A stretch of 64,000 nucleotides of DNA from Magnolia sinica (Eukaryota > Streptophyta > Magnoliopsida > Magnoliales > Magnoliaceae): contig NC_080575.1 in assembly GCF_029962835.1 (NCBI RefSeq), forward strand, positions 60,367,493-60,431,492, given 5' to 3'. The notes under the pieces are model-generated. The model did not search any database and had not been told where the DNA came from. It saw only the letters and a program-made list of their open reading frames with translations. Positions 60,000 through 64,000 of the stretch are shown here, piece by piece (positions within the stretch are counted from its first letter, which is position 1; each line of letters starts with the position of its first letter). Position numbers and translations under genes: made by a program.

Positions 60000-61400
60000 T
60001 ATCGAAGTGACTATCGATGGTATCAAAATCGGGCAAGCATACCCATATAAGTCGGTTCTCTGTACAGCCCCTTTTTTACCTAACTTTGTGTCTGTTTCCC
60101 TTCACCTTCAACTGGAAGTTTCTCTACCGAACTCAACCGTTTCCAAGGCACTCCTCAGGTATTTTTTCTCCATCTATTCATTTCCTAATAGGTCCTTTTG
60201 CTCCGCCATTGTCGTCCCTACCCCTTTTCTTTTATGGAAGATCAAGAATATACTCCTCCAAGGGAGGGACGCACCAAAAAGAAACATGACAGGGGGGAAT
60301 CTTTCGGCACCAAGACTAAACAATATGCCCCAAAAAGAGATTGTAATATTCATCAAAATACTCGATCCTCCGATTCCCAAGGAGATCCCTCTCCTCCTCC
60401 GAGTCCCATCGTAGCCCATTTTGCTTCTAGGAAGATCATATGTGAACGAAATGTCGATACTGCATGTTTCACAGACTATAATGTCTATGATATCCTTCAC
60501 GACCATGGTTGGGATCCCATTTTGTCTCTCGGAGGGGAAGTGGATGTAAATCTGGTCAAAACTCTTGTCTCATTGCACCCAGCCTAAAGATCATGACTCC
60601 CTTGTCATTACAGTCAACTATCGCAGGAGAACTTTTCATATTACCCCTCCCCGAATAGCTTCCTTGATTAAAATTCCAATCTGCTTGGAACAACCATCTG
60701 AGCTCGGATGGTGAAAAACGCATTGTTTAGACTGAATTTCTTTCCAATGGTCAAAATATTGAGTGGAGCAAAGGCAATGCTCTCCGCACTATGGCAATGT
60801 CAAATGATTATCGCATTTGACATCTTATATTCATGTTCAATGTATATCCTTGGTTAGGTAATTATACAGAACTTACCCCGTTCATGGTTGAAACTCTATA
60901 TAAACTTGGAACGAGGGAACCCATATGTCTTCCCACAATGATATTTCATCAAATTGTGTCGACCTTTGAGTCAAATACCAGTGGAATACCATTTGGACGG
61001 TTGCTCTATCGGCTGGCTAACCAGTTCGGGATTAAGGGAAACAAGGGCGAAGTTCTCACCGCCCCCAGAGTCACAGCTCTCAGCATTACAAGAATGCAAC
61101 TTTCAGCTGGACATGGGACGAGACCTCACGCTGAGGATGATGCACCTCCAGCAGCAGTTCCTGCATCTACCGGAGATGATGTAGCTGCATATCCTGCTCC
61201 TTCTGTCTCCTTAGACGAAACTCTCACCACTCTCAGAGAGCAACAAAAGGAGATCATCGAACGCCACTCCAGATTGGAAAGAATAGTTCATTCTATTCCG
61301 AGGATTGTGCAATGCATTACAGCTCATCTGTCTTGTCGTCAAGATGATTCCGCGGAGGCTAGGGAGCCAAGCCCTTCTTAATCTACTGATTCTGTGAATG
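60000..61400 (+). pseudogene. Extra region after pol in the SIRE-like element
   Basis: SIRE-type elements often carry additional coding sequence between pol and the 3' LTR. Here the translated stretch FGRLLYRLANQFGIKGNKGE resembles the plant 'putative plant transposon protein' domain (Transposase_32) seen in LTR-element polyproteins, followed by an Ala/Pro-rich linker and a short Glu-rich coiled coil (TTLREQQKEIIERHSRLERI). I see no convincing signal peptide or transmembrane pair, so an envelope role is not supported. Broken fossil sequence. Confidence 0.55.
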
Positions 61401-61756
61401 TGTTATGATAACTTATTGTGTAGATAGTAGTTTTTCATGACTTAGTTTAAACTGATCCATACGGCCTAAAATTTTGTTATCTACTTAAGCTCTGTCTTAC
61501 TGATATCTGGGATTTTTTTTTAATACCCTTAAGGGTTTGTTTTGTTTGTTTTGGGATGATTAATGATTCTACCCAAGCTTAAGGTAGTAACTTTGATGAA
61601 TTCATGATGATATCTTTATGTTTATGTCAGTGGTTCTGTTTCATGGTTATATCTTCCTTCCAACATGAAATTTTCACATAATGTTTACAGCTCTTTCTTC
61701 TTTTATTCTACCATTATGTGATCTATATACTCTCTCTCTCTCTTAACCTGTGTTTT

Positions 61757-61828
<72 letters not shown>

Positions 61829-62116
61829 GTTATTGGTTTGCTTCTCGGTAAATTCTTTGCTAATGACTAACAAAAAGGGGGAGAAGAAACTTATCCACCC
61901 ACCAAAACACTCCGTTGTTTTCTGCAGAATACAGGTCGATCATGAAAGAAACTATGGGGGAGCAACATCTCTATGTTACATATCTAATCTTATGTTTGAG
62001 TTGTAATTTGGTACATGATATATAATCTTTCATTGTTTTGGTATGTCATTGGTATGGACCATGACAGTGTCATAGGATAGGTTATTTTTGTCACGTAATT
62101 GACAAAATGGGAGATT
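61401..62116 (+). other. 3' non-coding part of the copia element with a purine tract
   Basis: T-rich sequence, an (AT)n/(TG)n run at about 61760-61828, a purine tract AAAAAGGGGGAGAAGAAA at 61873-61890, and a second purine-rich stretch (AAAATGGGAGA) just before the 3' LTR. Either tract could prime plus-strand synthesis; the second is better placed. Confidence 0.6.
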
Positions 62117-64000
62117 ATTAGTGCACTCATTTGCACATATGTTTGTCAATCACGACTAGTTGTGTCAAGTAGTCGGATGAGTCCTTAGCAAATGAAGACC
62201 GACGGCACAACTAGAGCAAAAGCCTAAGCTACAAACTCAGAATATGAATAAGCTTCTACAAACTAGATCATGCCTATAGATGATCCTAACCCAAATAGGA
62301 AAACCTGCTTAGATCATCTATTCAAGTCATTCTAAGTTCATATTTTCTACCTTTCTAGATATGGCTTTAGGAAGTTCCAAGTTGTTAAATGATTTAAAAG
62401 ACAAGATATTAAAACAGGAAAATCTGTCCAAATTCGGCAATAGCAGGTGTCACCGAATGGCACCTTCGATAACACCGAAGATACTTTCGGTCTTACCAAA
62501 AGTGCCTAAAACAGTCCAGCAGCTTTCAAAGATAAATTCGGTAGCACCGACTAGAATTTCGGTACCACCGACTCTTACCAAAGAACAACTTTCAATACTA
62601 CTGAAAGTGTCAAAAATAATCCAGCAACTTCAGGATCTAATTCGGTACCACCGAATGATATTTCAGTACTACTGAAGGTTCACTCGGTAGCACCAATAAC
62701 TAGTCATTATATATCCATTAGGCCCTTTTCTCTATAAATATAGGACCCAGCACTTTGTGGAAAGTGTAGATTTAGGCATTTCAGAGTCCCTATGTTTTCC
62801 CAAGCTCTATTCACTCATCCTAGACTCTATCCACATGAGATTCATGTTCTTTTCATTATGATTCATCATCTCAATGAGCATTCAAAGCTCACTTTAATGA
62901 AGAACATGATCTCAAGCCTTCATTAAAGTATTGAGACTAAACCTATAGGTATATCCTTAATCTCAACCATACTCTAGTGCATTCATCAGTTGAATTTCTT
63001 AGGAAATCCATTCATAACCTTTGTTAGATATTCAACCAACTCTCATTACCTTGGTTACCTTAATAGGAACATCATATACAAGATTCTTGATCATGAAGCT
63101 AAAACAACAAGTAAACTACAGCATAGCGATCGAGGGAGCATCGGGGAGCTGATTCAAGCACAGTAGAGTGAAGATCAAGCAACCCAAGACAAGCTACAAA
63201 AGATAACTCATTCCGACAAGTAAATGTTATTACTAAGAGTCCAAAGTTTAGTCTTTATCCTCGTGTAGGATTTAGGCTAAAAGTTTGCTATCAATAAACT
63301 CGTGTAGGTGCCTTGTGTGGGACCTTGGCTGGTGAGCCTAAACGTAGGTGCCTTGTGTGAGACCTTAGCCAGTGGGCCTAAACGTAGGTGCCTTGTGTGG
63401 AACCTTAGCCGGTTGGCCTAAACGTAGGTGCCTAGTGTGGGACCTTGGCCATGGGGCCTCAATGTAGGTTCTTAGTGTAAGACATTTGCACGTGTGAAGA
63501 GCATAAATTACTGAGTCATTTGTGTAGGGTTGTAAAGGTTAATGGTGAACCTGATTTAAAACCATTCATAATTAAATCCGACACACTTTAAGAGAGAGTG
63601 TGGTTGTCAAGAGTAGAGTAGACAAATAGCTAAATTATTATACATGCCTGTGTTTGGAATTAATATTTGCGCATCTATTTTATTATGCTTATGTGTTTGA
63701 ATGCTTAAGTATATGGCATGATTAGATGAATGCCAAGGATTGATAGATACGATAATTCATACACACATGTTCACTATGCTACAGGCTAGTCACTTAATTT
63801 GTTTATCTTGAATAGCCTATGTAATTAGATCCTCTATTGGCTTAGAAGCCTTTAGAGTTAAGTTGTCTTACTTAGTTTTAAAGTACTAAGTAGTTTTTAT
63901 AAGGCAATTAGAAATTTTAAATAGGCAAAATATTTGAAAAGTCCTATTCACCTCCCTCTAGGACTCTTGGAGTATTCCATACTTCTACTACAGCAGTTTT
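62117..64000 (+). repeat. 3' LTR of the plus-strand copia element
   Basis: Matches 53862-55735 throughout, including the palindromes (62450-62700) and the 43-bp repeats (about 63300-63470). The shared sequence stops at about 63989 (CTTCTACTA), so the LTR ends at or just past there and flanking DNA may fill the last ten bases. Confidence 0.8.

Larger units (their letters stand above)
53862..64000 (+). mobile_element. SIRE-like Ty1/copia element, plus strand, 3' LTR runs to the window end
   Basis: Two ~1.9-kb LTRs flank a primer-binding site, gag remnants, a copia-order pol region (integrase before reverse transcriptase), an extra region after pol and a purine tract. It is about 10.1 kb. Long LTRs and an extra 3' region point to the SIRE/Maximus group. 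Fossil: several breaks interrupt gag and pol, so it is not functional. Its LTRs are related to those of the minus-strand element to its left. Confidence 0.88.

Overview
The window is plant nuclear DNA made almost entirely of transposable elements nested in one another. I see no intact host gene. The evidence for a plant is an En/Spm (CACTA) transposon with TNP2 and Ptta/En/Spm genes, SIRE-like Ty1/copia and Ty3/gypsy elements, and captured exons resembling plant polygalacturonase and ribosomal protein L17. Dense GTGGGCCCAC and CCGTCCATC modules recall repeats I associate with magnoliid-type angiosperms, but that placement is weak.

Layout. (1) Bases 1-28433 are a large non-coding gypsy-type LTR element. 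Its 5' LTR begins before the window and is split by a 20.3-kb CACTA transposon at 2191-22506 (12-bp TIRs, TTT target duplication). The CACTA carries subterminal hairpin repeats at both ends, a leader region with a probable captured RPL17 exon and a LINE RNase H scrap, a broken TNP2 transposase gene, a nearly open second gene (Transposase_24 type), and four exons of a captured GH28 polygalacturonase gene. TNP2 is split by a 4.2-kb LTR fragment flanked by a perfect 72-bp direct repeat. A second insertion in the same CACTA is flanked by a perfect 32-bp repeat. (2) 28434-40693 is the 3' part of a second gypsy element. It holds two solo LTRs of one long-LTR family, at 28727-34415 (minus) and 36012-40189 (plus). 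(3) 40694-41980 is repeat-rich or unassigned spacer. A Tourist-like MITE follows at 41983-42576. (4) About 41950-52950 is an old SIRE-like copia element on the minus strand, interrupted by a third solo LTR at 45948-51017. (5) 53862 to the window end is a second SIRE-like copia element on the plus strand, with two LTRs, gag and pol remnants and an extra region after pol.

Relative order of events from nesting: second gypsy element, then the non-coding gypsy element, then the CACTA, then the LTR fragment inside TNP2. The main points for follow-up are the gene-capturing CACTA, the two long flanking duplications inside it, and arrays of 15-bp palindromes with one 6-3-6 design in the LTRs of three different element families.
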